Below, in pieces: positions 37,382 through 47,192 of a DNA stretch of 64,000 bases. The position numbers were made by a program, and so were the translations under genes. The notes below the pieces were generated by a model. The model was not told the DNA's origin. It made no database searches and was given only the letters and a program-made list of their open reading frames with translations. Origin of the DNA: Sulfurovum sp. UBA5198. GTDB taxonomy: Bacteria > Campylobacterota > Campylobacteria > Campylobacterales > Sulfurovaceae. The stretch lies in assembly GCA_002412865.1 (NCBI GenBank), contig DHVW01000012.1, positions 62,001-126,000 on the forward strand, read 5' to 3'. The stretch's first letter is position 1. Each line of letters begins with the position of its first letter.

Positions 37382-37848
37382 TAGTTAAGCTCACTATATA
37401 GATTAATAAGTTCAATTAGACCAGTCATAGCCTCACCACCTTTATTTCCAGCTTTTGTACCTGCTCTCTCAATCGCTTGTTCTATACTATCAACTGTAAG
37501 CACACCAAAGGCTACGGGAATACCATGTTTTAGTGCAGCAGTTGCTACACCTTTAGTAGCTTCAGCAGATATATAATCAAAATGTGGAGTAGCACCTCTG
37601 ATTACAGCACCTACACAACATACAGCGTCATATTTTCCACTAGCAAGGGCTTTCTCAAGTGCTAATGGTATTTCAAATGCCCCTGGAACAAGTATTAAAT
37701 CTAAATTTGCAGAGTCTCCTCCGTGTCGCACATACGAATCCACTGCACCCTCTACCAATCTATCTGTGATGAAATGGTTAAATCTCGCATTGATTATTGC
37801 TACTTTTTTGCTACTGTCTACTTGTAAATTACCTTCAATAATTTTCAT
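37381..37848 (-). CDS. ribH: 6,7-dimethyl-8-ribityllumazine synthase
   Basis: Penultimate step of riboflavin synthesis; forms the large icosahedral or pentameric lumazine synthase. 155 residues, full length. Family marks: [53 protein letters not shown] with the catalytic His, and [19 protein letters not shown], ending in the GNKGGEA region. The start follows AAAGGGGACAGA. Its promoter is a 42-bp sequence that is repeated exactly upstream of kdsA. Confidence 0.96.
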   Translation of the reverse strand: MKIIEGNLQVDSSKKVAIINARFNHFITDRLVEGAVDSYVRHGGDSANLDLILVPGAFEIPLALEKALASGKYDAVCCVGAVIRGATPHFDYISAEATKGVATAALKHGIPVAFGVLTVDSIEQAIERAGTKAGNKGGEAMTGLIELINLYSELN

Positions 37849-37869
37849 TCTGTCCCCTTTTTATTTAAT

Positions 37870-37911
37870 TTCTTCTTAAAGTATAGCAAAGCCACACTTT
37901 AATTCATCTCA
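37870..37911 (-). promoter_or_regulatory. 42-bp promoter repeat, copy upstream of ribH
   Basis: All 42 bases are identical to 38800-38841 and in the same orientation relative to the downstream gene. On the minus strand it contains TTTGC-TATACT (extended -10, box at 37880-37885), predicting a leader of about 25 bases before ribH. Confidence 0.7.
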
Positions 37912-37913
37912 AT

Positions 37914-37971
37914 GTCATACTGAATTTATTTCAGTATCTCGCTTTAGATTCTGAATCAAGTTCAGAATGAC
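37914..37971. repeat. Dispersed inverted-repeat element, copy A
   Basis: Arms of 26 bases (37914-37939 and 37946-37971, 5 mismatches) around a 6-base loop. Outer ends read GTCATACTGAA and TTCAGAATGAC. A related element lies at 61040-61107 and a decayed one at 12035-12080. It fills the gap between kdsA and the ribH promoter and could form a strong hairpin in either transcript. Confidence 0.7.
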
Positions 37972-37979
37972 AGCATTGC

Positions 37980-38780
37980 CTACTCTACTATAGCTCGTAT
38001 GGCATCTATTTGAGCTATTAGTTTATTCATATCATCCATCTTTATCATATTTGGTCCGTCACTTAGAGCGATACTCGGGTCAAAATGTGTCTCAAAAAAG
38101 AAGCCATCAACTCCAGCAGCTGCGGCCGCTCGTGAAAGATATGGGATAAATGAGCTATCTCCACCACTAGTAGCTCCACCACTTGCTGGCATCTGCACTG
38201 AATGTGTGGCATCAAATATCACAGGAGCGAACTCTCTCATTATAGGTAATCCTCTCATATCTACAACCAAATTACCATATCCAAAAGTAGTCCCTCTCTC
38301 GCAAAGCCAAACACCATATTTTTTCGAACTTTCATAATCAACTTTTCCATCATAGCCTCTAGTCTTTAGTACTTTACCTACCGAATGCTCCATAGCTGCT
38401 GGGGCTAGAAATTGACCTTTTTTGATATTTACAACAGCGTTAGTTTTAGCAGCTGCTACGAGCAAATCAGTTTGGCGACATAAAAATGCAGGTATTTGCA
38501 ACACATCAGCTACCTCAGCTACGCTTTTTGGTTGAGATGCATCGTGTATATCTGTGAGGATTTTGTAGCCAAACTGCTCTTTGATTTCAGCAAGCATTCT
38601 AAGACCCTCATCAAGCCCTGGACCTCTAAAGCTATCTATACTTGTACGGTTTGCTTTATCAAAACTCGCTTTGAAATAAAAGTCTTTTGTGCAATCTTCA
38701 TGGTAGCTTTGCAATCCTTCGGCTATTCTCATTACAGCATCTCTACTCTCTAGGACACATGGACCAGCGATTAAAATCAT
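37980..38780 (-). CDS. kdsA: KDO-8-phosphate synthase
   Basis: Condenses phosphoenolpyruvate with arabinose-5-phosphate to give KDO-8-P for lipid A/LPS core. 266 residues from the ATG at 38780 ([20 protein letters not shown]), which has AAAAGGAAAATT before it; an upstream in-frame start at 38825 would run through the promoter. Marks: [55 protein letters not shown] [20 protein letters not shown] and [18 protein letters not shown]. The Asn/Cys metal pair was not resolved by eye beyond the AGPCVLES Cys. kdsA-ribH-nusB is the order known from Campylobacter. Confidence 0.95.
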   Translation of the reverse strand: MILIAGPCVLESRDAVMRIAEGLQSYHEDCTKDFYFKASFDKANRTSIDSFRGPGLDEGLRMLAEIKEQFGYKILTDIHDASQPKSVAEVADVLQIPAFLCRQTDLLVAAAKTNAVVNIKKGQFLAPAAMEHSVGKVLKTRGYDGKVDYESSKKYGVWLCERGTTFGYGNLVVDMRGLPIMREFAPVIFDATHSVQMPASGGATSGGDSSFIPYLSRAAAAAGVDGFFFETHFDPSIALSDGPNMIKMDDMNKLIAQIDAIRAIVE

Positions 38781-38799
38781 AATTTTCCTTTTTATATTA

Positions 38800-38841
38800 T
38801 TCTTCTTAAAGTATAGCAAAGCCACACTTTAATTCATCTCA
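38800..38841 (-). promoter_or_regulatory. 42-bp promoter repeat, copy upstream of kdsA
   Basis: Identical over 42 bases to 37870-37911. The extended -10 (TTTGC-TATACT on the minus strand, box at 38810-38815) lies about 30 bases before the kdsA ATG. Confidence 0.7.
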
Positions 38842-38853
38842 CTCAAGCTTCAG

Positions 38854-39774
38854 CTATTGCTTCAGAATTTCATTTTCATTAACATTTGGTTTAATACTGA
38901 CAAGAATCCCAGATATAATAACCAATATTATACCAAAAATAGTCAAAACATCAGGCAATTCATCACCCAACATTACTCCTATGATAGTAGCGAAAATAAT
39001 ATTAGAGTAAGATACGGTGCCTATGATTCCAGCTTTGGTGTACTCATATGCTTTTGTCATTAATACTTGTGAGATTGTCGCTGATACTCCTACCCCTATT
39101 ATCCACAGCCACTCTATACCATGAGGCATCACAAAAGGTGCTATAAAAATATTATTCTTATCTCCTCCAGCAATTGTGCCAATCATCATCATAATCAGTG
39201 GCCCAACTGTGCCAACAATCATAAATGAGAGTACGATGGAGCGAGTATCATAATAGTGCCTAAGCTCCCTTATGGAAGTGTAAGCAAGTGCAGCACCAAT
39301 ACCCGAGAGGAGCCCTATAATATCATATATTCCTAGTCCACTGCTATCAGGCTTGGCAACCATTAATATCCCTATAAATCCAATAATAACAGCAATAACC
39401 GCCCATTTTGACAACTTCTCACGCAAAAACAGATATGCAAAAATAGCTACGAAAATTGGGGATATTTTATTATAAAGTGCGGCTTGACCAAATGGAATAT
39501 AAGCCACAATGTAGAAAAATGCCACAAGTGATACAAAGCCCATAAACCCTCTAAAAAATAGAAGCCATGGCTTTCCACCAATCTCTACAATAGGAACTCT
39601 TAGGACTGTGATACCAATAATCACGATACCAAATAGATTTCTAAAAAACGCTGCCTCAATAGGAGGGATTGAACCAACTAGCATTTTTACAAATCCGCCC
39701 ATAATAGCAAAGCATAGTGATGCTAATAGCATCATAACTATTCCACGATCTAAGGCTTTAAATTTTTCTATCAA
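38854..39774 (-). CDS. EamA/DMT-family membrane transporter
   Basis: Inner-membrane protein of 306 residues with about ten TM helices arranged as two EamA repeats of five. The first begins GIVMMLLASLCFAIMGGFVKML and includes AFFRNLFGIVIIGI; the second runs from IGLLSGIGAALAYTSIRELR to VLTIFGIILVIISGILVSI. Members export amino acids, metabolites or drugs; the substrate cannot be read from sequence. The gene lies upstream of kdsA on the same strand and diverges from der. Confidence 0.83.
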   Translation of the reverse strand: MIEKFKALDRGIVMMLLASLCFAIMGGFVKMLVGSIPPIEAAFFRNLFGIVIIGITVLRVPIVEIGGKPWLLFFRGFMGFVSLVAFFYIVAYIPFGQAALYNKISPIFVAIFAYLFLREKLSKWAVIAVIIGFIGILMVAKPDSSGLGIYDIIGLLSGIGAALAYTSIRELRHYYDTRSIVLSFMIVGTVGPLIMMMIGTIAGGDKNNIFIAPFVMPHGIEWLWIIGVGVSATISQVLMTKAYEYTKAGIIGTVSYSNIIFATIIGVMLGDELPDVLTIFGIILVIISGILVSIKPNVNENEILKQ

Positions 39775-39859
39775 CTAAATCTCTTTTTATAGGAATTATA
39801 TCCACTGGAGACTAATTTATACTTTTTTATCTAAAATCGTGCATATAGGTAGTTTATGA

Positions 39860-39865
39860 TATAAT
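39860..39865 (+). promoter_or_regulatory. Extended -10 promoter of the der-trpS operon
   Basis: TTATGATATAAT (TGn-TATAAT) lies 27 bases before the der ATG, with ATAAGG as ribosome site. Confidence 0.5.
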
Positions 39866-39891
39866 AAAGGCAATATAGAATAAGGTATAAA

Positions 39892-41274
39892 ATGAAAAAA
39901 GTAGCCATTTTAGGGCGTCCAAATGTAGGTAAAAGTTCACTGTTTAATCGTCTTGCTAGACAAAGAGATGCTATCACTTCTGATATTTCAGGCACAACCA
40001 GAGATGTCAAAAAAAGAATAGTAACTATCAACGGGAATCGTGAATTTGAAGTAATTGATACTGGTGGTATTGATTACACTAGTGAACTGTTTAGTAAAGT
40101 TGCAGAGTTATCTCTAAGAGCTGCTGCGAGTGCTGATATGATAGTTTATATGGTAGATGGTAAAACTTTACCTGATGATGAAGATAAAAAACTATTTTAT
40201 TCCTTGCAAAAACAAGGTAAGCCAATAGCATTAGTAGTAAACAAAATTGACAATGACAAAGAGCGAGATGGCAAACTTTGGGAATTTTTGGATTTCGGTA
40301 GTGAAAATACTTTTGGGATTTCTGTTAGTCATAATAGGGAGATGAACCAATTTTATGCATGGCTAGAGCAATATATTCCAGCCAAAGAAGAAGAGCTTGA
40401 GCTACAAGAGGAGTTCGACCCATTTAGTGAGCAAGAGGCACGACCAATAGAGCAAGAAGATGATAAACATATCAAAGTAGCGATTATCGGCAGGGTAAAT
40501 ACTGGTAAAAGTTCACTTCTAAATGCCTTGCTTGGTGAAGAGAGAAGTGTGGTTAGCGATGTAGCAGGAACTACGATTGACCCAATCGATGAAGAGATGG
40601 ATTATGGAGACTATAAGGTTACTTTTATAGATACTGCTGGTATTCGTCGCAGAAGCAAGATTTTGGGTATCGAGAAGTTCGCTCTTACTAGAACCGAAGA
40701 AATGCTCAAAAAAGCAAATATTGTACTGTTAACTATTGACGCAGCTGCTGGAATTAGTGAGCTTGACGAGAGAGTTGCTGGTATGATTGAAAAGCATAAA
40801 CTTGCGTGTCTTATAGTAATTAATAAATGGGATATTAAGGGTGAAAAAACTTATGAAGAGACAGAGGCACATATTCGTCATAAACTCAAATTTTTGCATT
40901 ATGCACCATTCATCACTATATCTGCCAAAACTGGTTTGAGAGTACACAAACTCATGGAAGAGATAATCAAAATATATGACAGATATACTGTTCGTATTCC
41001 AACGGCTGAGCTTAATGACTTATTGCGTGAAGCAATGAATAGACACCAAATACCATCACATAATGGTGCTGTTGTGAGAGTTAAATTTGCTACACAATAT
41101 GAAACCAAACCACCAAAAATAGCTCTAATTTCAAATCGTCCAGAGATGATACATTTTAGCTATATTAGATATCTTGCTAATTTCATCAGAAGTAAAATGG
41201 ATTTTGAGGGCGTGCCTCTTGATATAGTAGCACGAAAACGAGGCGAACGATTAGATATAGATGACGATGAGTAA
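39892..41274 (+). CDS. der: Der (EngA), ribosome-assembly GTPase
   Basis: Tandem GTPase needed for 50S maturation. 460 residues. First G domain: VAILGRPNVGKSSLFNRLA, SDISGTTRDV, DTGG, NKID. Second G domain from about residue 195: VAIIGRVNTGKSSLLNALLG, SDVAGTTIDPID, IDTAGIRRRSK, NKWD. The C-terminal KH-like domain ends with the family's NRPEMIHFSYIRYLANFIR and FEGVPLDIVARKR. The linker between G domains is acidic. It is the first gene of a run der-trpS-TRIC-macrodomain with gaps of three to 23 bases. Confidence 0.97.
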   Translation: MKKVAILGRPNVGKSSLFNRLARQRDAITSDISGTTRDVKKRIVTINGNREFEVIDTGGIDYTSELFSKVAELSLRAAASADMIVYMVDGKTLPDDEDKKLFYSLQKQGKPIALVVNKIDNDKERDGKLWEFLDFGSENTFGISVSHNREMNQFYAWLEQYIPAKEEELELQEEFDPFSEQEARPIEQEDDKHIKVAIIGRVNTGKSSLLNALLGEERSVVSDVAGTTIDPIDEEMDYGDYKVTFIDTAGIRRRSKILGIEKFALTRTEEMLKKANIVLLTIDAAAGISELDERVAGMIEKHKLACLIVINKWDIKGEKTYEETEAHIRHKLKFLHYAPFITISAKTGLRVHKLMEEIIKIYDRYTVRIPTAELNDLLREAMNRHQIPSHNGAVVRVKFATQYETKPPKIALISNRPEMIHFSYIRYLANFIRSKMDFEGVPLDIVARKRGERLDIDDDE

Positions 41275-41277
41275 AAT

Positions 41278-42240
41278 ATGAGAGTACTAACAGGTATACA
41301 AGCAAGTGGAAAACTGCATATAGGCAACTACTTTGGTGCAATGAAACCAATGATAGAACTTCAGGAACATAATGAGCTTTTTACATTTATAGCCAATTAT
41401 CACTCTCTAACTAGCTCTACAAGTAGTGAGCTTTTACGCCAATACACTCATGACGCGGCTTTGGATTATCTAGCTATTGGTATTGATCCAAATAAAACTA
41501 CATTTTGGGTGCAAAGCCATGTACCTGAAGTGATGGAGCTATATTGGATACTCTCTAAATTCACTCCAATGGGACTATTAGAAAGAGCTCATAGCTACAA
41601 AGACAAAGTAGCAAAAGGGATACCAGCTAATCATGCTCTATTTTCATATCCTGTACTTATGGCAGCTGATATTTTGATACTTGATACTGGGAAAGTCCCT
41701 GTTGGCAAAGACCAAATACAGCATATTGAAATAACCAGAGATATAGCAACTAAATTTAATAACGAATATGGAGATATATTTGTAATTCCTGAGTATATAG
41801 TTTCTGATGAAGTAGCCACTATCATAGGAATTGATGGCGATAAAATGAGCAAAAGCTATGGCAACACAATAGATATGTTTATGGAAGAAAAAGCGTTACA
41901 AAAACAGTGCAACAAAATAGTCACATCCTCCACTCCAATGGGTGAACCATTAGACTGGAATGGTTGTAATCTTTACAATCTCTGTTCGCTATTTTTAGAT
42001 AACGAAGGAAGGCTTGGACTCCAAGAGAGATACAAAAGTGGGCTTGAAGGGTATGGTCACTTTAAAAAGCACCTAAAAGAGCTTATATGGAGCGAATTCG
42101 CAGAGGCTAGAGAGAAACGAGCATATTACGAGGCAAATCCAAAAATAGTTGCTGAAATATTAGCGAACGGTGCTTCAAAAGCAAGAGTAATAGCCAAGGC
42201 AAAACTTGAAATAGTTAAGTCCGCAGTTGGTCTGATTTAG
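41278..42240 (+). CDS. trpS: Tryptophanyl-tRNA synthetase
   Basis: Class I aminoacyl-tRNA synthetase, charges tRNA-Trp. 320 residues, normal for the bacterial type. HIGH-like motif in VLTGIQASGKLHIGNYFGAMKP, the tryptophan pocket region around YPVLMAADILILDTGKVPVGKDQIQHIE, and the KMSKS motif as DKMSKSYGN. It starts three bases after der. Confidence 0.96.
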   Translation: MRVLTGIQASGKLHIGNYFGAMKPMIELQEHNELFTFIANYHSLTSSTSSELLRQYTHDAALDYLAIGIDPNKTTFWVQSHVPEVMELYWILSKFTPMGLLERAHSYKDKVAKGIPANHALFSYPVLMAADILILDTGKVPVGKDQIQHIEITRDIATKFNNEYGDIFVIPEYIVSDEVATIIGIDGDKMSKSYGNTIDMFMEEKALQKQCNKIVTSSTPMGEPLDWNGCNLYNLCSLFLDNEGRLGLQERYKSGLEGYGHFKKHLKELIWSEFAEAREKRAYYEANPKIVAEILANGASKARVIAKAKLEIVKSAVGLI

Positions 42241-42243
42241 CTT

Positions 42244-42855
42244 ATGTCACTTGATATACTTCTCATTGCAGATATAGTAGGCACGATAGCATTTGCACTA
42301 AGTGGTTTATTTATAGCAAGTAGAAATAATCTTGATATTTTAGGTCTATTTATAGTCTCATTTTTAACAGCACTTGGTGGTGGTGTTATGAGAGATATTA
42401 TCATAGATAGAGTCCCTTATAGCTTTAGCAATAGCACGCCTGCACTAATGGTTGTAGCTATTATCACTATTGGACTTTTGTTCAAGCTACACAAAAAAAG
42501 TGAAATTGAAAATCATTTTTTGTTTATTATGTTTGATACTCTAGGACTTGTATCCTTTGCTATCACGGGTGCATTACTCGCCCTTAGTATTCATCTTGAG
42601 CTTGTGGGAGTGATATTTGTAGCTCTCATAACGGCAGTAGGTGGTGGCGTACTTCGTGATATGCTTCTTAATAAAGTTCCATTACTACTAAAAAGTGATT
42701 TTTATGGGAGTGTCGCTTTGCTTGTGGGGGCAATACTTTATCTGCTAAATGAATTTAATATAATGAATAATTTTGCTATTTTAACGGTATTTGCTTTTGG
42801 GATCACCATTAGATTTATAGCCTATTATCGAGATTGGCATCTGCCAAAGTTGTAA
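42244..42855 (+). CDS. TRIC/UPF0126 membrane channel family protein
   Basis: Inner-membrane protein of 203 residues with seven TM helices as two three-helix repeats plus one. Each repeat has the Gly-rich break typical of prokaryotic trimeric intracellular cation (TRIC) channels: ALGGGVMRDIIIDRVPYS in the first and AVGGGVLRDMLLNKVPLLL in the second. Bacterial members (YicG/YadS-like) conduct monovalent cations in vitro; physiological role is open, and glycine transport has also been suggested for the family. It is coupled to trpS with a three-base gap. Confidence 0.85.
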   Translation: MSLDILLIADIVGTIAFALSGLFIASRNNLDILGLFIVSFLTALGGGVMRDIIIDRVPYSFSNSTPALMVVAIITIGLLFKLHKKSEIENHFLFIMFDTLGLVSFAITGALLALSIHLELVGVIFVALITAVGGGVLRDMLLNKVPLLLKSDFYGSVALLVGAILYLLNEFNIMNNFAILTVFAFGITIRFIAYYRDWHLPKL

Positions 42856-42878
42856 AATTATTCCAAGGGGATTTTAAT

Positions 42879-43310
42879 ATGAAAATAATACATGGCAATA
42901 TAATAGATGTTGACAAGGCAGATTTTGTAGTCAATGCCTCAAATACAAAACTTATACTTGGCAGTGGCGTAAGTATGGCGATTAAGCGTCATTGCGGTTT
43001 TGAAATAGAACGAGAAATGGAATTGTTTGCACCAATAAAACTTGGTAATGTAGTCAAAACAAGTTCGGGAAATGCAACCAATTTTAATGCTTTATTACAC
43101 GCAGCAATTACAGACATTAAGATACCAACAACTATTCAAGTAGTACATGATGCACTAGTCAATATAGATAAATATTGCTCTAAAGATTCAAAACTTGCTA
43201 TACCACTTTTAGGTACCGGTGCTGGCAAACTGGACAAAGTAGAAGTATTAGATTTATTTACAACTTTTTTCAAAAATGTAGAATATAAAGTATTTGTTTA
43301 CATTTTATAG
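42879..43310 (+). CDS. Macrodomain (ADP-ribose-binding) protein
   Basis: A stand-alone macrodomain of 143 residues. I start at the ATG at 42879, behind CCAAGGGGATTTTA; the in-frame ATG at 42834 lies inside the TRIC gene. Marks: GNIIDVDKADFVVNASNTKL, the glycine loop GSGVSMAIKRHCG, LLHAAITD, and the second binding loop IPLLGTGAGKLDKVEVLDLF. Macrodomains bind or remove ADP-ribose from proteins, DNA or metabolites; some are antitoxins (DarG) against ADP-ribosyltransferases. It is last in the der operon, and the remnant of a polyvalent phage protein begins right after its stop. Confidence 0.82.
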   Translation: MKIIHGNIIDVDKADFVVNASNTKLILGSGVSMAIKRHCGFEIEREMELFAPIKLGNVVKTSSGNATNFNALLHAAITDIKIPTTIQVVHDALVNIDKYCSKDSKLAIPLLGTGAGKLDKVEVLDLFTTFFKNVEYKVFVYIL

Positions 43311-43312
43311 TA

Positions 43313-45007
43313 AATGAAGCATTTAAAAAATTTCTAATTTCCAAAGGATATGATGAGCTTAGAATAGCTACAGAGATATTTGGAGACTTTACTGGTGCAG
43401 GGGCGAGAGAAGCAGAGGAAGCATTTGCAAATAGCTTTACAAAGTATCTAGCCACTGGTAATGCACCAACAGAAATACTAAAAAATGTATTTGACAAATT
43501 CAAATCATGGATAAAACAAGTATGGGATAGAGAATATCTACCAAACGCTGATAAAGATTTTAAGCTCACGGACGAGCAAATAGATTTCTTTAATGCAATT
43601 ATGGGCAACAAAGAGAGTGCTATGAAGCTATGGGGCAACATAGGAGATGAGATACCCACTACAAAGCTAGTTGACGAGAATGGTGCTGATGTACTATTTC
43701 AAGCTAAACAGTTAGAAAAAAAATACTTTTTTAAAGATGGCAGGGTTAATATTAATGCCTTACAAAAAGAAGCCGTACCATTTAGAAAGCTTGATTATAC
43801 TATAGAAAATTTTAAAGATGAATTCCCAAGCAATAAGGCTCAAACTCCATTTGGCGAAGTATACATTCAAAATAGACAATTTGATAAATTAAATGAAAAA
43901 GGTAGAGAAAGATTTTTTGGTCTTATTAAACCAACACTCGAAAAGCCTACATTTGTTGTTGAGTTTGAAGATACAACAGTTTTCTTTAAATCTTTTAGAG
44001 ATGAAAAGGGAATTGTAAAATTTGCCTCTATAACTAAAGATAAAAATGGAATTGTAGATAGTGTTTCAAACTATGACTTGACAAATAGAAAATTTGAGCT
44101 GATTGTAAAACAAGGTAAAATTGTAGAATTACCAACAGCATCTATGGCTAACCAGCCCGCGAATCCCTCTGTTGGTACTAAAATCATACCACAAAAAACT
44201 GATGATGTCAATACCTTATCAAAAGAGCAAAGAGACGCAAATCTAGTCGAGTGGCACAAAGATAGCCACCCACTTACAAAAAACGAAGATGGTATACCAA
44301 AGGTATTTTATCATGGAACAAACCCAAATATACTTTTTCAAGCTAAAGCATTAGAAGATGATTTTATATTAAACGGCAAAGTAAATACACAAGCCCTTGC
44401 TAAGTATGCAGTTGATTTACCTATACCACTTCATAGTGTAGATGATTTAGTCTCAAAACTAGAAATTAAAGATGGTAAAAACTATATATCTACCCCTATT
44501 GGAGATATAGATATAAAAGGAGATATTACTTTTAATCATCTACTAGATAATACTCACGGACAAAATAGGCTAGCATATAGTGGAGGATTTGTTGATACAT
44601 TTAAAGACCCATTATTTATAGTTAAGTCTACTTATAGAGATGAGCCTGTATCTGTATTTTACAAACCATTCAAGGATGTTAGTGATGATATAAATCTAAA
44701 ATATCTAAAAGATAAAAGTGGCTCTATACACTTAACAGGATATGCAATTGACAATAGTGGAAATTTGGTTAATACTACATTTTTTGATATAGGGCTTAAA
44801 AAGTTAAATGATTTGATTAAGGTTGATGATAAGAGTTTATTATATAAGAAAGGCGTATCTTCTGCTACCGCCAATGCTAATGCAGACGGTGCTATACACT
44901 CTTTCTTAAAAGAAACTATACCACAAAAAACAGATGATGTCAATGAGTTATTTCAAAAACAATCTGATGAACTAACAAAACTTGACAGAAAGATAGAAGT
45001 ACTATAA
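43313..45007 (+). pseudogene. Headless remnant of a phage-type polyvalent protein (MuF-like, PBECR-like, ART-like parts)
   Basis: The frame is open from 43289 but has no start codon until the ATG at 43601, and recognisable protein sequence begins before that ATG, immediately after the macrodomain stop. The first part (EAEEAFANSFTKYLATGNAP, FDKFKSWIKQVW, LTDEQIDFFNAIMG) is the tail end usual in MuF and polyvalent phage proteins. Two homologous modules follow, each opening with LFQAK-x-LE and G-x-VN-x-xAL and containing a beta-rich block like PBECR nuclease domains. The linker IPQKTDDVN occurs twice (near 44190 and 44926). Between them lies GIPKVFYHGTN, as in ADP-ribosyltransferase-like polyvalent domains. 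A protein of 468 residues from 43601 may still be made. It overlaps convergent murI by six bases. Confidence 0.65.
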
Positions 45008-45784
45008 AACTATATTTTCAGTCGATATATTTACACCAATTATCTTTTCTATCATTTTATCATTTATTTTTCCTGTAGTAAATATTTTCAAATTATTTAC
45101 ACCATTAGAAATTATATTTTGATCCTTCAAAAGTTTTACAAGCCTTTTAGATATAGGCTCACTGGTCTCTACAAGGACAATATTTTCACCCATAATTTTT
45201 CTAATACTATCACTAATAAGAGGATAATGTGTACAACCAAGAACAATAGTATCTACACCACTATCTCTCATTGGATTAAGCCATACATGCAGCATTTCCA
45301 TGGTTTTTTGACTATTAAGCTCACCTAATTCTATCTGCTCCACAAGTCCATGGCAAGCTTGTTCATGGATATGAGCTTTAAATTCACTTGATAGCTCATC
45401 TCTAAGAGTTTTATACTTCTCTCCATTTAGTGTTGCTGGGGTTGCTAGTACACCTACTTCTTTGGTGTGGCTATGAGAGATTGCTGGTCTTAATCCAGGT
45501 TCTGTACCTACTATAATTAAATTTGGGTATTTTTCTCGAAGCTCACTTATGGCTGCACTCGTAGCAGTATTACAAGCCACCACTAGTGCATCAATATGAT
45601 AATTTGATATAAGGTAATCTGTTATGGATATAGAAAAGTTTAAAATTTGTTCTTTAGTTTTTTCACCATAGGGAGCATTTTTGGTATCAGCAACATAATA
45701 TATATTTGCTCCACTCAAGTGGTTAAGCATTGTTTTCACAACAGTTAATCCACCAAGCCCTGAGTCAAAGACACCAATGTTCAT
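45002..45784 (-). CDS. murI: Glutamate racemase
   Basis: Makes D-glutamate for peptidoglycan. 260 residues. Both catalytic cysteines are present: VVACNTATSAAI and VLGCTHYPLI. The N-terminal signature is IGVFDSGLGGLTVVKTML and PYGEKTKEQI follows. It is the second gene behind rho with a six-base gap; murI beside rho is known from Helicobacter. Its stop overlaps the polyvalent-protein remnant by six bases. Confidence 0.95.
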   Translation of the reverse strand: MNIGVFDSGLGGLTVVKTMLNHLSGANIYYVADTKNAPYGEKTKEQILNFSISITDYLISNYHIDALVVACNTATSAAISELREKYPNLIIVGTEPGLRPAISHSHTKEVGVLATPATLNGEKYKTLRDELSSEFKAHIHEQACHGLVEQIELGELNSQKTMEMLHVWLNPMRDSGVDTIVLGCTHYPLISDSIRKIMGENIVLVETSEPISKRLVKLLKDQNIISNGVNNLKIFTTGKINDKMIEKIIGVNISTENIVL

Positions 45785-45790
45785 TAGGTT

Positions 45791-47119
45791 CTAAGCACCT
45801 TCATTCATGGCTGCCAAAAACTCTTCATTGCTTTTAGTTTTTAGCATTTTTGAGAATAAGAATTTAAGTCCTTCTACATCTTCCATATTTTGCATTGCAT
45901 TTCTAATAGCCCACACCTTTTGTAACCTTTCAGGTGTGACCAAAAGCTCCTCTTTTCTAGTTCCTGATTTAACCACATCAATGGCTGGATATATTCGTCT
46001 ATCAGCTACATTTCTATTTAATATAACTTCTGAATTTCCAGTACCTTTGAATTCTTCAAATATTACCTCATCCATTCTACTACCAGTTTCGATTAACGCT
46101 GTTGCAATAATAGTCAAGCTTCCGCCCTCTTCTATATTTCTAGCTGCCCCGAAAAATCTCTTTGGTTTATGTAAGGCATTAGCGTCCACACCACCACTAA
46201 GCACTTTACCGCTACTTGGTGTTACTGTATTATAAGCTCTTGCTAGACGAGTGATACTATCAAGCAGAATAATTACATCTTTACCAAGCTCTACTCTTCT
46301 TTTTGCTTTTTCTAATACCATCTCTGCTGTTCTAACATGATTTTGAGCTGGAAGGTCAAATGTAGAGCTATATACTTCGCCTTTTACTGAGCGTTGCATA
46401 TCAGTTACTTCTTCTGGTCTCTCATCTACTAGCAATACCATTAGTGAAGCTTCAGGATTATTATATGTAATCCCATGGGCAAGTTCTTTTAATAATTCTG
46501 TTTTACCTGTTCGTGGAGGAGCTACTATCAATGCTCTTTGACCTTTACCGATTGGAGTAAATAGATCAAGCACTCTACCAGTTAGTTTCATTGGATTATA
46601 TTCGAGTTTTAATTGCTCACTTGCGTAAAGTGGAGTTAAGTTGTCAAATAGTGGTCTCTGTTTTGATATCTCTGGAGAGAGATAGTTGATAGCTTCAATT
46701 TTAAGAAGTGCATAATATTTTTCTTGATCTTTAGGTGAACGAACTTGTCCTGTTACTATATCACCACTTCTTAGTGAGAAAAGTTTGATTTGAGTAATGC
46801 TTACATATGTATCATTGCTTGAGTTTGCAAAGTTGTTATCAATTGAACGCAAAAATCCATAACCATCATTCATCATCTCTAAAACACCAGTGAATAATAT
46901 GTAGCCACCTTGGCTTACTTGAGCTTTTAGTATCTCAAACATCAAATCACGACGAGGAAGCTCATTTGGATTTTCTACCTTCATTTCATTGGCTATATCA
47001 AGAAGTTCATGTAATGATTTTTGCTGTAGGTCTTCTATCTTGTAACCAGTTACTGGAACATGAGTTCTGCTGTTTTTTTTATTTGCACTGTTTGGATTTG
47101 ATTTTTTTTGTTCGCTCAT
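45791..47119 (-). CDS. rho: Rho, transcription termination factor
   Basis: Hexameric RNA helicase that ends transcription. 442 residues from the ATG at 47119 ([15 protein letters not shown]), a start preferred over the TTG/ATG-type start ten codons earlier because AGAGGACTA precedes it. N-terminal helix bundle ([17 protein letters not shown]), the OSB-fold RNA site ([15 protein letters not shown]), Walker [20 protein letters not shown], Walker B region [20 protein letters not shown] [13 protein letters not shown], and [21 protein letters not shown] with the Q/R loops. It is divergent from ccoI, as in Campylobacter. Confidence 0.97.
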   Translation of the reverse strand: MSEQKKSNPNSANKKNSRTHVPVTGYKIEDLQQKSLHELLDIANEMKVENPNELPRRDLMFEILKAQVSQGGYILFTGVLEMMNDGYGFLRSIDNNFANSSNDTYVSITQIKLFSLRSGDIVTGQVRSPKDQEKYYALLKIEAINYLSPEISKQRPLFDNLTPLYASEQLKLEYNPMKLTGRVLDLFTPIGKGQRALIVAPPRTGKTELLKELAHGITYNNPEASLMVLLVDERPEEVTDMQRSVKGEVYSSTFDLPAQNHVRTAEMVLEKAKRRVELGKDVIILLDSITRLARAYNTVTPSSGKVLSGGVDANALHKPKRFFGAARNIEEGGSLTIIATALIETGSRMDEVIFEEFKGTGNSEVILNRNVADRRIYPAIDVVKSGTRKEELLVTPERLQKVWAIRNAMQNMEDVEGLKFLFSKMLKTKSNEEFLAAMNEGA

Positions 47120-47192
47120 TAGTCCTCTTATTTTTGCTTGAATTTGCATTGTGATGAAGTTAAACAGGTAAATGATACCATGTAGTTTGACA

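Noticed and set aside
38781..38825. N-terminal extension of kdsA
   Set aside because: It would be encoded by the 42-bp promoter repeat, and the family begins at [12 protein letters not shown].
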